This document shows positions 5,630-5,807 of a DNA stretch of 5,807 nucleotides, piece after piece. The notes under the pieces were generated by a model. That model had not been told where the DNA came from, ran no database searches, and saw only the letters and a program-made list of their open reading frames with translations. The stretch spans positions 1-5,807 of the forward strand of contig JALOAQ010000150.1 in assembly GCA_023228725.1 (NCBI GenBank). Reading direction: 5' to 3'. The translations under genes were made by a program, and so were the position numbers. Each line of letters starts with the position of its first letter. Position 1 is the first letter of the stretch. Source of the DNA: Bacteroidales bacterium (lineage in GTDB: Bacteria > Bacteroidota > Bacteroidia > Bacteroidales > ML635J-15).

Positions 5630-5768
5630 ATGCGAACGGATGGCGGTAGAAGCAGTGGGGGAGTTCGTGGCTCATCGTCCTCATCCGCCGCTAAAAACCA
5701 CCCAATGCGAGTTTTGCTGACCCGAAGTCGTCACATCCCCCACATTGCTTTTACCGCGTGTTAGGCAC
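5630..5768 (-). repeat. attC-like recombination element E5
   Basis: The left arm is ATGCGAAC (5630-5637), spacer GGATGG, stem CGGTAGAAGCAGTGGGGG. The right arm, read on the opposite strand, is GTGCCTAAC (GTT at 5760-5762), spacer ACG, stem CGGTAAAAGCAATGTGGG. G stands against A at stem positions 6 and 12 and G against T at 15. AAC to GTT is 128 nt. The right end, GTTAGGC, fits the classical integron core consensus GTTRRRY exactly, unlike the other four. It would be the attC-like end of cassette F, which continues beyond the window. Confidence 0.82.
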
Positions 5769-5807
5769 TGGTGTTTAATGTCTTCGCCTTTTGTCTTTTT
5801 CCTAACG
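5761..5807 (-). CDS. Possible C-terminal end of a gene entering from the right edge
   Basis: One minus-strand frame stays open from the edge and ends GKRQKAKTLNTSA followed by TAA (5763-5761), which lies inside the GTTAGGC end of E5. Genes in the other cassettes also stop within about 30 nt of their element, and the direction agrees. Only ~15 codons are visible and one other minus frame is also open here, so this is weak. Confidence 0.3.
   Translation of the reverse strand, partial: LGKRQKAKTLNTSA

Larger units (their letters stand above)
4984..5636 (-). mobile_element. Inferred integron-like cassette E, apparently non-coding
   Basis: The unit is bounded by E4 and E5, about 650 nt in all including E4. 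Terminal complementarity is weaker: GTTGGCATAT (5101-5110) against the complement of GGATGCGAAC (5628-5637) matches 7 of 10. A 160-codon minus-strand frame (5606 to 5124) crosses it, but it spans both copies of a 133-bp repeat in different reading frames, which argues against a conserved protein. It therefore looks like a gene-less cassette, or a decayed one, filled by palindromic repeats. Gene-less cassettes are known in integrons. Confidence 0.5.

Noticed and set aside
113..5768. Elements E1-E5 as plain terminators, REP sequences or insertion-sequence ends
   Set aside because: They are ~135 bp with asymmetric spacers, and their outer bases match the neighbouring element rather than themselves. 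No transposase or target-site duplication is seen, and the elements lack the T-run of simple terminators.
1..5807. CRISPR array or tRNA/rRNA gene
   Set aside because: There are no regularly spaced identical short repeats and no cloverleaf or rRNA-like sequence on either strand. E1-E5 are too far apart and too diverged for CRISPR.

Overview
The window is an A+T-rich stretch of a bacterial accessory genome, most likely from the Bacteroidota. This rests on the low-GC coding style, starts without clear Shine-Dalgarno sequences, a lipoprotein signal, and a TPR protein whose C-terminal half resembles the periplasmic part of the Bacteroidota DUF2723 family. All six supported or partial genes of the four readable coding units lie on the minus strand. 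No integrase, transposase, rRNA, tRNA or CRISPR array is visible.

The organising principle is an integron-like gene-cassette array. Five GC-richer, imperfectly palindromic elements of about 135 bp (E1 113-248, E2 2311-2446, E3 3855-3989, E4 4976-5109, E5 5630-5768) separate the gene blocks. Each has the plan AAC - 6-nt spacer - about 19-nt arm - variable centre - matching arm - 3-nt spacer - GTT. The outermost bases differ between elements, yet the right end of one element is complementary to the left end of the next: 9/10, 9/9, 9/9 and 7/10 for the four complete units. This is expected if each unit moves as a circle cut at G|TT, as integron cassettes do, so the elements are best read as attC-like sites. 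Inside the arms, two G:T oppositions recur at nearly fixed positions (arm positions 7 and 12), so the plus strand should fold better than the minus strand.

Region by region (cassette boundaries inferred at plus-strand AA|C). Cassette A (1-120): start of a gene running off the left edge. Cassette B (121-2318): a three-gene unit with a small two-helix membrane protein, a J-domain protein with a membrane tail, and a lipoprotein overlapping it by ATGA. Cassette C (2319-3862): one exported TPR protein with a DUF2723-like C-terminal domain. Cassette D (3863-4983): a SEC-C zinc-motif protein followed by a GNAT-like protein, coupled through TAATG. Cassette E (4984-5636): no convincing gene; it holds two 133-bp tandem copies, each ending in inverted repeats. 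Cassette F (5637-5807): its attC-like site plus perhaps the last codons of a gene.

The genes share no single pathway. Within cassettes B and D the tight spacing suggests co-translated units, while the link between cassettes is the recombination element. The cassettes carry mostly uncharacterised membrane, envelope and zinc-motif proteins, which is typical of cassette cargo.
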